A stretch of 64,000 nt of DNA. It comes from Bacillus sp. WMMC1349 (GTDB taxonomy: Bacteria; Bacillota; Bacilli; Bacillales; Bacillaceae). The stretch spans positions 2,400,001-2,464,000 of the forward strand of contig NZ_JABJUQ010000007.1 in assembly GCF_013155385.1 (NCBI RefSeq), written 5' to 3'. Of the stretch, positions 1 through 7,455 are shown piece by piece (within the stretch, counting starts at the first letter, position 1; every line of letters begins with the position of its first letter). The position numbers were made by a program, and so were the translations under genes. The notes below the pieces were generated by a model. That model was not told the DNA's origin. It searched no databases and saw nothing but the letters and a program-made list of their open reading frames with translations.

Positions 1-1215
1 CTTTCCTAAAAACTCTGGTGTTCTTCCAACCATTAATCCAGAAAGAAAGACGGCTACCATCGCATATAGAAGCATGTTCATAAACCCGGCACCAATCCCG
101 CCAAATACTGTGTTCAGCATCATATTAAGCAAGGTCAGCAAGCCTGTTAAAGGTGAAAGGGTATCATGCATTGTATTAACAGCGCCTGTCTCACTTGCGG
201 TAGTAACCATTGCATATAATGCGGAATGCAAGGTTCCAAAACGCACTTCTTTACCTTCCATACTGCCTGTATCCTGGTGAATTCCCAGTTGATGGATCAC
301 AGGGTTGCCATTTGATTCTGTCATAAAGGCTGCACCTGCAATCAGAACAAACAATAAACCGGCCGAAACAAACAGAATGCGACCTTGTTTTCGATTACCG
401 ACCATTTTTCCATATGTAAACGGCAGAGAAATCGTAACAAGCAACATTAATAATATTTGTACGGCATTGCTCCAGATGTTTGGGTTTTCATAAGGATGGG
501 AAGAGTTAACCCCAAAATATCCCCCACCATTATTTCCTAGCTCTTTTATAGATAAAAAAGATGCAACAGGTCCCCGTAAAATCGATTGGTCTTGACCGCT
601 TATCGTGTGTGCCGTAACAGTGGCATCAATTGTTTGCGGGACACCTAAGCCGACAAACACAAGAGCCGCAATCATTGCTACCGGCATTAAAATTCGAGTG
701 ATCCCACGAATCAGATCAACAAAAAAGTTGCCAAGCGGTTTTCCAGCAAGTCCTCGAATCATCGCAATAGCTGCAGCTAGTGCTGTTCCAGGTGCTGCAA
801 ACATTAAGAAGATAATGGCAATCATTTGTGATAAAAGTGAAAGACCACTTTCACCACTGTAATGCTGTAAGTTCGTATTCGTCATAAAACTGATTGCTGT
901 ATTAAAGGCTAAAGTCGGCTCCATCCCCGGAACATTTGTTGGATTCAAAGGTAATACTCCTTGTAAACGGAAGACGAAATAAACGATACAGATCATCACC
1001 ATGTTTGTTAAAACTAAAATTGTAGCGTACTTTTTCCATGATTGATTTTCTCCTTTTACACCGCCAATTCGATAAAAAAACCGTTCAATCGGTAGATAGA
1101 CCCGATCAAGTTTAGATGGGGCATAATCAAATACTTTAGCTATGTAAAGCCCCATTGGTTTAGCTACTAACAACACGATGAACAAAATCATACAGATAGA
1201 CAGAAGTGCTATCAT
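1..1215 (-). CDS. kdpA: KdpA, potassium-binding subunit of the Kdp ATPase (3' part outside window)
   Basis: Reading the minus strand from the ATG at 1215 gives 405 codons that run off the left edge. KdpA is usually about 557 aa, so about three quarters is present. KdpA is the channel-like membrane subunit that binds K+ in the high-affinity KdpFABC pump. The translation starts MIALLSICMILFIVLL, is strongly hydrophobic, and contains recognisable KdpA stretches such as FMTNTNLQHYSGE, ELGNNGGGYFGVNSSHPYENP and NTVFGGIGAGFMNML, which carry selectivity-filter-like glycine motifs. It follows kdpF by 24 bp in the same direction, as in other kdp operons. kdpB and kdpC should lie to the left of the window. 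Expression is probably set by the c-di-AMP riboswitch upstream. Confidence 0.95.
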   Translation of the reverse strand, partial: MIALLSICMILFIVLLVAKPMGLYIAKVFDYAPSKLDRVYLPIERFFYRIGGVKGENQSWKKYATILVLTNMVMICIVYFVFRLQGVLPLNPTNVPGMEPTLAFNTAISFMTNTNLQHYSGESGLSLLSQMIAIIFLMFAAPGTALAAAIAMIRGLAGKPLGNFFVDLIRGITRILMPVAMIAALVFVGLGVPQTIDATVTAHTISGQDQSILRGPVASFLSIKELGNNGGGYFGVNSSHPYENPNIWSNAVQILLMLLVTISLPFTYGKMVGNRKQGRILFVSAGLLFVLIAGAAFMTESNGNPVIHQLGIHQDTGSMEGKEVRFGTLHSALYAMVTTASETGAVNTMHDTLSPLTGLLTLLNMMLNTVFGGIGAGFMNMLLYAMVAVFLSGLMVGRTPEFLGK

Positions 1216-1239
1216 GTTCTAACCCCCCAATCTATAAAG

Positions 1240-1326
1240 TTAAAATTTTTCCGGATTTAATAGAGCATAGGTTAAGTAAATAAACATCACGATGACGACT
1301 ACTCCAAGTAGAATCATGGCATTCAT
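1240..1326 (-). CDS. kdpF: KdpF, small stabilising subunit of the Kdp ATPase
   Basis: A 28-aa single-helix membrane peptide beginning MNAMILLGVVVIVMF and ending YALLNPEKF. The hydrophobic helix followed by a short YxLxNPEKF-like tail is the hallmark of KdpF, which stabilises the KdpABC complex in the membrane. An AGGA ribosome site precedes the ATG at 1326; the internal Met4 is an alternative start. It lies between a 29-aa membrane ORF and kdpA. A longer in-frame reading upstream to 1536 exists but runs across the terminator and riboswitch, so it is rejected. Confidence 0.88.
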   Translation of the reverse strand: MNAMILLGVVVIVMFIYLTYALLNPEKF

Positions 1327-1346
1327 CCTTTCAAAAACAATTTTAA

Positions 1347-1436
1347 TTAACGGGTCGCTTTTCCCGACCATTTCACCAATAGAAGCAGCATTGCCGTTAA
1401 AAATAAGATGATTGATAGCATGACAATATCCAACAT
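1347..1436 (-). CDS. 29-aa predicted membrane peptide, first ORF of the kdp transcript
   Basis: A short ORF begins with ATG at 1436 behind the strong ribosome site AAAGGAGGTGAACACA and ends 20 bp before kdpF. The product begins MLDIVMLSIILFLTAML and ends LLLVKWSGKATR: one transmembrane helix with a positively charged tail. It has the size and shape of KdpF but lacks the NPEKF ending, so it may be a second KdpF-like subunit or a leader peptide. I do not recognise a named family. The ribosome site is clearly better than that of kdpF, and the position directly after the riboswitch terminator argues that it is translated. Confidence 0.6.
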   Translation of the reverse strand: MLDIVMLSIILFLTAMLLLLVKWSGKATR

Positions 1437-1465
1437 TGTGTTCACCTCCTTTGTTTTTGAGCACG

Positions 1466-1506
1466 AAAAAAAGCCGTAAGAGAACAAACCTCTTACGGCT
1501 TTTTTT
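1466..1506 (-). terminator. Intrinsic terminator of the kdp riboswitch
   Basis: On the minus strand, AGCCGTAAGA at 1500-1491 pairs with its complement at 1481-1472, followed by seven U (1472-1466). It sits between the c-di-AMP aptamer and the first ORF, which is where the expression platform of a ydaO-class riboswitch belongs. The opposite strand also carries a T run, so it may terminate both ways. Confidence 0.85.
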
Positions 1507-1539
1507 GGCATAGTGAAGAAACCATGCTTTTTGCACGTA

Positions 1540-1682
1540 TTTGGGTTCTCTTCAAACGCTTACGAGGTTAGCTGTCGGATTCAGGTGGGAAGAGTCACCT
1601 TACCTAAAAAAGGATTCACCCCTAGTGGCTCAGGCCACAAAAAATGGTTCCCCCGTTTCCTAAATGGAATTCAGCGATTCAA
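1540..1682 (-). promoter_or_regulatory. c-di-AMP riboswitch (ydaO-yuaA class) upstream of kdp
   Basis: The minus strand carries the recognisable blocks of the ydaO-yuaA aptamer in order: a run with GGGGGAACC, then GGGGTGAATCC, then CCTGAATCCGACAGCTAAC followed by CTCGTAAGCG and GAAGAGAA. In this class c-di-AMP binding turns genes off, and the targets are often potassium uptake systems. An intrinsic terminator follows directly, and kdp genes are downstream. The boundaries are approximate. Confidence 0.9.
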
Positions 1683-1716
1683 ATGGAAAATTCATTCAGT
1701 TTTGATGATGAGAACT

Positions 1717-1745
1717 ATAATACGCTCGTTAAATAATCATGTAAA
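1717..1745 (-). promoter_or_regulatory. sigmaA promoter of the kdp leader
   Basis: TTTACA (1745-1740) and TATTAT (1722-1717) are separated by 17 bp on the minus strand, about 35 bp upstream of the aptamer start. Confidence 0.75.
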
Positions 1746-1997
1746 GTTCGAAAAATGATCGGATTTTATGATATTAACCTCTTATTGTTGTTTTAGTGAA
1801 CTTTATTTGTTATTTACTTCTATTATCTTTAAATATCTTACTTTTTCTCACGTCATTACACATTTGTTATGATGAATAACGTCGGATAAAATCGATATTT
1901 GATTATAAAAATTTTTGACTAGCAAATGTTACAAGAAGGTGGTATGATGCGAATATCATGTCATAGTGAAAACGTAACAGGATCGTTTGGAGGTATT

Positions 1998-2672
1998 ATG
2001 AAAAAGTTGTTTCTTTCTGGCGGCGGAGATGCGGAGCAAACACAAAAACTAGATCAACGTTTTACAGAAGAAATTGACAGAAACAAGCCTTTATTATACA
2101 TACCAGTTGCAATACATGCATCACGATTTGATGATTGTTACGAGTGGATCAGCAGCCTTTTTCATCCATTAGGCATCTAGAACATCACGATGTGGACGAA
2201 TTTGAAAGATCGAAACATTCAAGATTTAGAAGGGTTTTCATCCATATACATTGGCGGAGGGAATACTTTTCAATTATTAGACCAGCTGATTAACACAGGT
2301 TTTATCGGGATTTTGGACAGGTATATTGAACATGGCGGTGTCGTTTATGGCGGGAGCGCTGGTGCGATTATTTTTGGGAAAGATATCATGACATGTTCAC
2401 ACATGGACCACAATACTGTAGGATTGAAATATTTTAAAGGCTTAGGGCTTGTTGGAGAATATTCGATATGGTGTCATTATCAACATGAGCAGGATCCATT
2501 CATTCAAAAGTATTTGGAAGTACATAAAACCCCAGTTATGGCTTTACCTGAAGAAACAGGTGTGTTGATGTGCGGTCAGCGTTTGCATATGATTGGCGAT
2601 AAGCCCGCCTATGTTTATAAAAGAGACAAAAACTCCGTTATGATCATAGACGGGGACTTTATCAACAAATGA
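1998..2672 (+). pseudogene. Peptidase E (S51 family, YgaJ-like), interrupted by an in-frame TAG
   Basis: Two segments (1998-2180 and 2190-2672) lie in the same frame and are separated only by a TAG at 2178-2180. Read through, the product would be about 224 aa, the usual length for peptidase E (alpha-aspartyl dipeptidase, S51). The first part starts MKKLFLSGGGDAEQ behind GGAGG. The second holds IYIGGGNTFQLL and the nucleophile elbow YGGSAGAI with the catalytic Ser. From memory YgaJ has Glu near the stop position (GIEHIEMW against GI-stop-NITMW), so a GAG to TAG change fits. This is either a true nonsense mutation or a base-call error; both halves are otherwise well preserved. Confidence 0.8.
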
Positions 2673-2695
2673 GCAGGACATCATGACTGCTCATT
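2670..2695 (+). terminator. Possible terminator after peptidase E
   Basis: ATGAGCAG and CTGCTCAT form a perfect 8-bp inverted repeat around the stop codon, but only a broken T-rich stretch follows. Confidence 0.35.
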
Positions 2696-2786
2696 AACCA
2701 GCAATTTTATAACTTAGATTGACTGCAGCGATGATTGTTTAATTCCGCAAAACACAATTTTAAGCACTTCTATCTTTAGCCGTTTA

Positions 2787-3280
2787 TTATTTCGTTTTTC
2801 CAAGATGGTCAAAATGGATAACATATCCTCCATCTTCAACTGAAGAGACCCAGCCACCTTCAATTTCAATGTTATTTTTGATTTCTTGCTCATCACCATA
2901 TCTCTTTTTAAATGTTACATTGTTTTCCTCATTGACTTTAATAGATGCTCCAATTTCAAATTTCCCATTTTTAATAAAATCACTATCTCTTACTTCGAGA
3001 CTAACTTTCCCGTCCTTAACAGCAGCTCGCCCTAGAAACTTCTTCTCTTTTGACTTTTTATATAAACCGAATTCTATTTTTGTTCGATCTTGTATATTCG
3101 TTTTACATGTTATCGTGACAGTACCTTTTGATAATGAAGTTTTAAATAAATCAATTCTTCAAATTGAGGAATTCCTGATACTGCCACATTTGATATTTCA
3201 GTAGTCATTTCTTCACTATAAGAAATGCGGGTAAATATTACTGCAAAACATAAAGAAACCGACATAAATCCAAAATGCAT
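2787..3280 (-). pseudogene. Frameshifted secreted or lipoprotein-like gene, unrecognised
   Basis: The minus strand carries an N-terminal piece from ATG 3280 (MHFGFMSVSLCFAVIFTRIS, signal-peptide-like, then an acidic stretch). A shift of frame near 3130-3150 leads to a well-formed C-terminal piece containing GTVTITCKTNIQDRTKIEFG, FLGRAAVKDGKV, GKFEIGASIKVNEEN and GGYVIHFDHLGKTK before the TAA at 2787-2789. Together they would make about 160 aa, with a beta-rich extracellular look. No start codon allows the C-terminal piece to be translated alone at full length. The family is not recognised. Its low GC and position beside other relics mark it as decaying accessory DNA. Confidence 0.5.
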
Positions 3281-3540
3281 AAGTGCTTTTTAAAAAGAAA
3301 TATAACACAACAAACTAAAAAGATGCCCACAACTACTTATTTGGATCTGATTTTCACTTTTCAAAGCAAAGTATTTGGAGCAGTACATGAGCATTTGAAA
3401 ATTAAAGATAAGGACTAATGTTCCTTACTTTCTGAATTTAATAATATAATAGAAGAAGGCTCATAAAAATATTGACAACTCATTACCAAAAGTTCAAATA
3501 TTATTTCTTTAGTAGTAAAACCCGCCAAAGAAATCTACTC

Positions 3541-3567
3541 GAAAAAGAGACTTCCGTAAAAGTCTCC
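3541..3567 (-). terminator. Terminator hairpin downstream of relic gene
   Basis: On the minus strand GAGACTT, loop, AAGTCTC is followed by TTTTTC. It is the second of two tandem hairpins. Confidence 0.55.
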
Positions 3568-3571
3568 ATAC

Positions 3572-3599
3572 AAAAATAAGCCTGTTTAGCAGACTTATT
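3572..3599 (-). terminator. Terminator hairpin downstream of relic gene
   Basis: On the minus strand AATAAGTCTG, loop CTAAA, CAGGCTTATT (one wobble) is followed by TTTGT. It lies 28 bp after the relic gene stop. Confidence 0.55.
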
Positions 3600-3626
3600 A
3601 GTGAGGTGCCTCAATTTAAATTTGAT

Positions 3627-3863
3627 TTATTTAAATCCTCCGTAAATACTTCCATCAACTGTTGACCACCCAACACATGCTTCAACAGCATCTAAAGAAG
3701 AGTTTTTGGAAGTTCTTCCAGTTCCTTTTTCAAAATAGGGACATGATTCTCTACATAGTATCTTATTTTATTAATGTCCTTTTGATTTTTCTCACTTGAT
3801 GAAACATCTGGCGCATTAAGTCTGAAAATACCAATTATTAACACAAGAAATATACCTTTTCAT
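3627..3863 (-). pseudogene. Small secreted-protein relic with two frameshifts, unrecognised
   Basis: ATG at 3863 follows the good ribosome site AAAGGAG but reads only 15 codons. The adjacent frame gives a convincing hydrophobic signal (FLVLIIGIFRLNA), then an acidic/basic helix-like part (SSEKNQKDINKIRYYVENHV, LKKELEELPK). A second shift restores a tail SSLDAVEACVGWSTVDGSIY then GGFK-stop. About 79 codons in total. The ribosome site, signal and downstream terminators are those of a once-functional exported small protein. No family recognised. Confidence 0.45.
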
Positions 3864-3916
3864 TTTATACTCCTTTATAATCATATTTACTATATACCTT
3901 TTATCTATAAAAATTG

Positions 3917-4099
3917 TCAACCCTTCCTTTTTTTAAAATTTTTTATTTCAAGCCTTATAACAAAGTAAAAACAAATCATTAGAGCTATAATAGATACAAC
4001 CAAAAGAGGCTCAGCTAAAAAAGGTGCAAATTGAGATACAACGATTAAAATCACACAGGTTAACAAGAAAAGACTTAAAAATCTTAATAATACGAGCAT
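3917..4099 (-). CDS. 60-aa protein with two predicted membrane helices, hypothetical
   Basis: The start at 4099 is chosen because AAGGGGG lies 8-12 bases upstream; an in-frame start at 4129 is not supported. The product starts MLVLLRFLSLFLLTCVIL, has two hydrophobic segments separated by a short FAPFLAEPL turn, and ends with the basic tail NFKKRKG. That layout suggests a hairpin membrane protein with both ends in the cytoplasm. No family recognised. It sits alone between relic genes, so it may be accessory. Confidence 0.5.
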   Translation of the reverse strand: MLVLLRFLSLFLLTCVILIVVSQFAPFLAEPLLVVSIIALMICFYFVIRLEIKNFKKRKG

Positions 4100-4304
4100 T
4101 TCCCATCCCCCTTTTTTTGTTTCCTTCACTGTCGTTATAAGGTTAACATATCAATAAATAAGGTTAAACATATTTTCAAGAAATAGGGATAAACATAGGA
4201 ATTTTCCTTTGATAAAAAAGTGGATATGAACCCATATATCTTAACTGGCACGAGAGCTTAAACGATAAAACGATATATAAATTTTTATACCTTAAGTTAG
4301 CAAA

Positions 4305-4683
4305 AAAGCAACGTATTAAAGTTGCACGTATTCTCTAGAAATGATTACTTACATAAAATGTCTACCCATTCAAAAATTCTATTAAAAATATGTTAAAGAA
4401 TCATAATCTTGCTAAAACGATTAGTGAAGTATTATGGGCATAATTAAGAACAATGTTAGAATACAAATTCAAGTGGTGTGGAAAGCAATTAGTGACAGCA
4501 GGTAAAACATTTGCAAGTAGTCAGCTATGTTCTTGTTGTGATTATAAAAATGAAGACGTTAAGAATCTAAAGCTTAGAGAATGAGATTGTCCATCATGCA
4601 AAAAATTCAGATATTAACGCACAGTTAATATAAAAAATAAAGCAATAAGACTTCTAACTGAAGGAACTGCGAGAATAGCCTAA
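4305..4683 (+). mobile_element. TnpB remnant of an IS200/IS605-type (IS1341-like) element
   Basis: The plus strand, read through several stops and frame changes, matches the C-terminal half of a TnpB RNA-guided nuclease. It shows KVARI near 4320, a NMLKNHNLAKTISEVLW-type segment, then [31 protein letters not shown] (first CxxC of the zinc ribbon), [14 protein letters not shown] (second CxxC), and NIKNKAIRLLTEGTARIA ending at 4683. TnpB proteins are about 370-420 aa; the N-terminal part is gone and internal stops remain. No tnpA transposase is visible nearby, so it is an inactive relic. Confidence 0.75.
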
Positions 4684-4719
4684 TCAATAGCTGACCGTTA
4701 GGCTGGTGTTCTTAGGAAT

Positions 4720-4742
4720 GGGGCTGTCTAAAAAGTCCTTTA
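4720..4742. repeat. Solo terminal repeat shared with the element at 41038-41223
   Basis: GGGGCTGTCTAAAAAGTCC at this place is nearly identical to the reverse complement of the right end of the 186-bp element at 41038-41223. No second end is found within about 200 bp to the right, so it looks like a truncated copy beside the TnpB relic. Confidence 0.55.
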
Positions 4743-4771
4743 TCAACATGATTAACTTTGATATCAGAAGA

Positions 4772-5596
4772 TTATCTGATTGTGTTCCTCTCTTTTTCAT
4801 AATACCGGCTCAGTTCAACAATCATTGCGCCCATCCGTTCAAGCTGAGGTGTGACAATCTCGTTTATGCCTACCTCTTTTAATGCTTCTGCCGTCACCTT
4901 TCCGACTGCGACAGGTAAAACTTGTTCATGAAAAGATTGAACAAGGTTCGGAGCAATTCCTTTTTCGCGGGCAAAATTGAAAAGTGAGCGAACTTGAATA
5001 GCTGTTGTGAAACAAACCGCATCCACTTCATGATTTTGTAATTCTTGACACAATAAAGCAACGGTTTCTTGATTTGGAGCGACATGCTGATATGGGAGAA
5101 GCGGGACTACAGTTGCACCTTTCGCTTTTAAAAAAGTTAGCAAATCCGGGGCATTTTCACCGTGAAGCTGTACCATGACCCGTTTCCCTGTTAAATCATA
5201 AGGCTCGAGTGACTTTATCAGCCCTTTTGTCGTCCCATCTTCATCTATTGCTTCCGGAGTGATGCCAAGCTTCTTTAGAGCAGCGATTGTTTTGTAACCT
5301 CTTACTGCCGCTTTTGCCTCGCTGACTATTTGTATAAAGCGGTTTCTCATTCCGAGTTTCTCAGCAAGACTAACAAGTGCTTCTGTGCCAACTCCAGTCG
5401 TAAACACCACCCAGTCTGCACCTTTTTCAACAAAAGCCTGTAAATCAGGACCGACTTGTTTTTCTGCTAAAAATACTGTTCCTTGTAATGAGCGAACAAT
5501 CGGGGTTCCCCCTTGTTTTTTAATAAGTGTACACATATCCTCAAGTTTTCGTGATGCACCGATGACAATCCGTTTACCGTTTAATCCTTTTCTCAT
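4772..5596 (-). CDS. Uroporphyrinogen-III synthase (HemD) family protein, stand-alone
   Basis: A 274-aa protein from ATG 5596, preferred over 5614 because AGAGGGG sits 8 bases upstream. HemD-family features are visible: an N-terminal GKRIVIGASRKLEDM, the VVFTTGVGTEAL segment, a middle LTGKRVMVQLHGENA, and VDAVCFTTAIQVRSLF with AVGKVTAEALKEVG near the C-terminus. Family members cyclise hydroxymethylbilane to uroporphyrinogen III. It is not next to other hem genes; its neighbour is a divergent bicupin gene. In B. subtilis a second HemD-like protein exists outside hemAXCDBL, and this could be its counterpart. Whether it has synthase activity cannot be told here. Confidence 0.75.
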   Translation of the reverse strand: MRKGLNGKRIVIGASRKLEDMCTLIKKQGGTPIVRSLQGTVFLAEKQVGPDLQAFVEKGADWVVFTTGVGTEALVSLAEKLGMRNRFIQIVSEAKAAVRGYKTIAALKKLGITPEAIDEDGTTKGLIKSLEPYDLTGKRVMVQLHGENAPDLLTFLKAKGATVVPLLPYQHVAPNQETVALLCQELQNHEVDAVCFTTAIQVRSLFNFAREKGIAPNLVQSFHEQVLPVAVGKVTAEALKEVGINEIVTPQLERMGAMIVELSRYYEKERNTIR

Positions 5597-5689
5597 AAAC
5601 AGCCCCTCTTTCATTCAATTTGAATATTGCTAACATATTCCATATGAGATACGATAAAGTTATCAAAATATGACAGGAGGTTTTCTTTA

Positions 5690-6643
5690 ATGACAAGTCA
5701 CTCACATGTTGAAACTCCAGCAGCACACTTGCTAAAACATGCTCGTTTTCTCGAGTATACCACTGCTAGTGATCCGATTGGTAGCGGTGTGATCAATCCC
5801 GTGCCAATGAAAGAGTTTGGTCCCGAATTATATCAATCAGGCCATACACGTATCATTCCATTAGACATCTCTAAAGAACTTAAAACAGACTATCCTGCAA
5901 CAAGCCCATCATTACTTGCTCACTTTATTAAGATTCGTTCTGGTGATACGATCAAAACTGAAGCCCAAGCAACAAGTGAATTATATTACATGATCGAAGG
6001 TAATGGTGTGACTGAAGTAGATGGGGAAACAATTCATTGGAAAAAAGGTGATTTTTTAACATTGCCTGCTGGTTCAAACAGCTGTCATACCGCAGAAAAA
6101 GATGCCGCAATCTATTATATTACAGATTCGCCACTCCTTCATTATCTAGGCGTGAAACCTGCTAAAGCACGCTTCAAACCGACCCTTTACACTGCTGAAA
6201 AAGCAAAAGCCAAATTGACTGAAGTAGCTGAATCCCCTAATGCCCGTTTTCGTAATCGTATTTCCGTTCTATTAAACAATGAGATCTTTGACCAAACGTT
6301 AACAATCACACATGTGCTTTGGGCTATGTTTGGCATCGTTCCACCAGGATCCAAGCAAGCCCCTCATAGCCATAAATCAGTAGCTCTCGACTTTGTCGCA
6401 CATGCGGCACCCGGAACGTACACACTTGTTGGAAATCACATTGATCCGATTACAAAAGAGATCATCAATCCGCAAAAAATAGACTGGGTAACTGGTAAAG
6501 CCTTTATTACACCACCTGGGCTATGGCACTCTCATCATAATGAATCAGATGAACCAGCTTATATTATTCCCATTCAAGATGCCGGTCTGCACACATATTT
6601 ACGCACATTGGATATTCAATTTCAACATTATGAAGAAAAGTAG
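5690..6643 (+). CDS. Bicupin, gentisate 1,2-dioxygenase-like
   Basis: A 317-aa protein starting behind AGGAGG with two cupin domains. The first, about residues 85-150, has SELYYMIEGNGVTEVDG and WKKGDFLTLPAGS. The second, about 215-300, has APHSHKSVALDFV and PPGLWHSHHNESDEP, whose histidines form the likely metal site. The first cupin appears to lack the full His set. This arrangement matches gentisate 1,2-dioxygenase-like ring-cleavage proteins, but the usual hydrolase and isomerase partners of a gentisate pathway are absent, so the substrate is uncertain. It diverges from the HemD-like gene across 93 bp and is followed by a strong terminator. Confidence 0.7.
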   Translation: MTSHSHVETPAAHLLKHARFLEYTTASDPIGSGVINPVPMKEFGPELYQSGHTRIIPLDISKELKTDYPATSPSLLAHFIKIRSGDTIKTEAQATSELYYMIEGNGVTEVDGETIHWKKGDFLTLPAGSNSCHTAEKDAAIYYITDSPLLHYLGVKPAKARFKPTLYTAEKAKAKLTEVAESPNARFRNRISVLLNNEIFDQTLTITHVLWAMFGIVPPGSKQAPHSHKSVALDFVAHAAPGTYTLVGNHIDPITKEIINPQKIDWVTGKAFITPPGLWHSHHNESDEPAYIIPIQDAGLHTYLRTLDIQFQHYEEK

Positions 6644-6655
6644 TCAAACAGTTTT

Positions 6656-6699
6656 GCAGGAAGTTCGAACAGATTAACCTGTCTTCCTGCTATTTTTTT
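6656..6699 (+). terminator. Terminator of the bicupin gene
   Basis: GCAGGAAG (6656-6663) pairs with CTTCCTGC (6683-6690), followed by TATTTTTTT. Confidence 0.85.
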
Positions 6700-7061
6700 A
6701 CCTAAATGGCATATCATTATTTCCAGCTTGTGCTTAACTGCATCAAGCGATTTTTGATCAAGCTTTCCGTGGCTAGGCCACTACAACGATTTTGAAGATA
6801 TCCAATATGATAGACGACTGTTGAGCGATTTTTAACAAGAGCTGATATTCGAGTTACATTTCGGTCAAAAATCGTAAATGTTTGAATAAAAAATGGATTG
6901 TTGCTGAGCTAAACTTTCTTTACAGAATGCCGATACATAAATCAAAGCCAGTATGGTTGTTCCCCCTCGATAATCTTTCTTTTTCCAAGTAACACATGCA
7001 GTATACCATGCTGGCTTTTTCCCTTATACCTGCCTATAATCATGAGGGGGGGATACTGTTG
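6700..7061. other. Non-coding stretch without recognised content
   Basis: About 360 bp with no ORF I can support, no tRNA and no clear riboswitch fold. The only landmark is the GGGGGGG ribosome site of the following gene near 7046-7052. It could be old gene remains. Confidence 0.4.
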
Positions 7062-7427
7062 ATGAAAAAAATTGGTTTTTATGGATTTTTGTCGTCTGTC
7101 TTATTGAACATATTTTTAACAGACAACTTTGTAAGTGATGTCATGTCCATCGCAAGTTTTGTTTTTATTTTAATGTACATGTGGGATTTGATTAAAAAAG
7201 ACACTATAAAAGTAATTGTCTTAAAAGGGATTATGGTCATTATTTCAACGTTTTTACTGGTGTTTGTGATCATGAAAGGCCAGAAATTCATTTCAAGTCT
7301 TGCATTTCTCAATGGTTGGGAAACCATAGCTAAAATCGTTTATATTTTATTCGTGTTGATCTTAATATCCATACCGATATCTTACATAAATAACAAGCTG
7401 GAGAATTTAGACAAAGAGACATCTTGA
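7062..7427 (+). CDS. 121-aa membrane protein with four predicted helices, hypothetical
   Basis: The ATG at 7062 follows a GGGGGGG ribosome site by about 10 bases, so the upstream in-frame start at 6996 is not used. The product starts MKKIGFYGFLSSVLLNIFL and has about four hydrophobic segments (IASFVFILMYMWDLI, VLKGIMVIISTFLLVFVIM, IVYILFVLILISIPISYI) with a charged C-terminus ENLDKETS. I recognise no family. It stands alone, convergent with cypB, and shares a terminator with it. Confidence 0.6.
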   Translation: MKKIGFYGFLSSVLLNIFLTDNFVSDVMSIASFVFILMYMWDLIKKDTIKVIVLKGIMVIISTFLLVFVIMKGQKFISSLAFLNGWETIAKIVYILFVLILISIPISYINNKLENLDKETS

Positions 7428-7455
7428 TATAAGAATGTCTCTTTGTACTTTTTAG
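7411..7455. terminator. Shared terminator between the membrane protein gene and cypB
   Basis: ACAAAGAGACAT (7411-7422) and ATGTCTCTTTGT (7435-7446) form a 12-bp stem with CTTTTT beyond it on the plus strand. It overlaps the end of the upstream gene and lies just past the cypB stop. Confidence 0.7.

Larger units (their letters stand above)
3281..3626. other. AT-rich non-coding stretch in decayed region
   Basis: No intact ORF with a ribosome site is visible. The only clear structures are two tandem terminator-like hairpins near 3541-3599, reported separately. Confidence 0.5.

Noticed and set aside
1327-1536. N-terminal extension of kdpF to 98 aa
   Set aside because: It would read through the riboswitch terminator and over the 29-aa ORF, which has its own strong ribosome site in another frame.
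1513-1758. Plus-strand 81-codon ORF
   Set aside because: It lies on the antisense strand of the c-di-AMP riboswitch and its promoter and has no ribosome site.
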